The translations under genes and the position numbers were made by a program. From Moraxellaceae bacterium (GTDB lineage: Bacteria; Pseudomonadota; Gammaproteobacteria; Pseudomonadales; Ketobacteraceae), in assembly GCA_002402125.1 (NCBI GenBank), contig NVVG01000170.1, positions 1,726 to 7,475 of the forward strand: DNA of 5,750 nt, in the 5' to 3' direction. Below are positions 5,379 to 5,750 of this stretch, one piece after another. The notes under the pieces were generated by a model. It was not told the DNA's origin and made no database searches. It saw only the letters and a program-made list of their open reading frames with translations. Position 1 is the stretch's first letter; every line of letters starts with the position of its first letter.

Positions 5379-5387
5379 ATGAACAAT
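5366..5387. promoter_or_regulatory. Inverted repeat over the LysR start codon, candidate operator
   Basis: ATTGTT (5366-5371) is mirrored by AACAAT (5382-5387) with 10 bases between. The dyad is A/T rich, as LysR-type sites often are, though its spacing is not the exact T-N11-A rule. It spans the ATG at 5379, where binding would block the regulator's own expression. Confidence 0.35.
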
Positions 5388-5750
5388 GTAAAAATGCTAC
5401 CCGCACTGCTAATGTTTGCCGAAGTTGCCAAGCAACAATCCTTTACCTTGGCGGCAAAACACCTAGGCATGAGTAAATCTGCGGTAAGCCAACAAATCAA
5501 ACGCCTAGAGGAACATATTGGTCAGCAACTGTTGTCGCGCCATACTCGCGGCATGTCTCTGACGGCGAGCGGCGAAAAATTGCTGGCGCGTTGTGAACTA
5601 TTGCAAGACCAAGTTAATCTGGCTTTCGACGAACTCTCTTCTACCAAAGAAACACCTTCCGGCGTTTTCGCCATCACGGTGCCACACTCTTGCGAAAAAG
5701 ATGTTGTCATCCCAGCGCTAAACCAGTTGTGTATTGAGTTCCCCAACATA
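5379..5750 (+). CDS. LysR-family transcriptional regulator, N-terminal part (3' end outside window)
   Basis: The first 124 residues are visible. The winged helix-turn-helix is clear: LLMFAEVAKQQSFTLAAKHLGMSKSAVSQQIKRLEEHIGQQLLSRHTRGMSLTASGE in residues 10-65, followed by the linker helix (66-90) and the start of the effector domain at SGVFAITVPHSCEKDVVIPAL (94-114). LysR proteins work as dimers or tetramers and usually respond to a small molecule. The divergent DUF1330 and AhpD-like genes are the natural candidate targets. Two starts are possible, ATG 5379 and ATG 5394 (Met6); neither has a clear ribosome binding site, and 5379 is kept because it gives the usual length before the HTH. The effector cannot be inferred because the binding domain is cut off. 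Confidence 0.93.
   Translation, partial: MNNVKMLPALLMFAEVAKQQSFTLAAKHLGMSKSAVSQQIKRLEEHIGQQLLSRHTRGMSLTASGEKLLARCELLQDQVNLAFDELSSTKETPSGVFAITVPHSCEKDVVIPALNQLCIEFPNI

Noticed and set aside
5522..5749. Minus-strand reading frame opposite the LysR gene
   Set aside because: The plus frame has an unmistakable LysR helix-turn-helix and effector-domain start, so the other strand is a shadow.

Overview
The window reads like chromosomal DNA of a Gram-negative bacterium, most likely a gammaproteobacterium. The base composition is moderate, the genes are compact, and the mix (lipoxygenase-like, patatin, PF10118-type, AhpD-like and LysR genes) is common in aquatic or marine members of that class. This placement is inference from gene content, not from a marker gene. 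No tRNA, rRNA, CRISPR array, transposase or integrase was seen.

Left part, plus strand (1-1561). The window opens inside a gene whose last 150 codons resemble the C-terminal end of bacterial lipoxygenase-superfamily proteins. It is followed on the same strand by a complete patatin-like phospholipase with a clear Ser-Asp dyad. Between them lies a perfect 12-bp inverted repeat (484-534). If the lipoxygenase call is right, the pair could release and then oxygenate fatty acids. An 11-bp stem-loop lies about 50 bp after the patatin gene.

Middle (1562-3159). A gene-poor 448-bp stretch may hold a tiny lipoprotein-like ORF. It leads to a complete plus-strand gene of the PF10118 'predicted metal-dependent hydrolase' type, whose residues form an E / ExxH / E / ExxH pattern typical of ferritin-like diiron proteins. 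A 268-bp convergent gap follows. It holds a short minus-strand coding-like frame, a 16-bp perfect palindrome, an AT palindrome and a strong stem-loop.

Right part, mostly minus strand (3160-5285), then plus (5379-5750). From high to low coordinates the minus strand carries a DUF1330-like protein, an AhpD/carboxymuconolactone-decarboxylase-family protein 21 bp or so downstream with its own ribosome binding site, and, after a further 210 bp, a condensation/acyltransferase-superfamily protein that seems to lack its N-terminal part. A LysR-type regulator starts divergently 93 bp from the DUF1330 gene and runs off the window. The LysR/DUF1330/AhpD-like arrangement looks like a classic divergent regulator-target unit, perhaps for redox or small-molecule stress.

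Lipid and peroxide chemistry (lipoxygenase-like, phospholipase, diiron-like, acyltransferase and AhpD-like proteins) recurs across the window, but the strand changes and long gaps argue against one operon. No novel multi-gene system is demonstrated. The strongest leads are the lipoxygenase-patatin pairing and the diiron signature in the PF10118-type protein.
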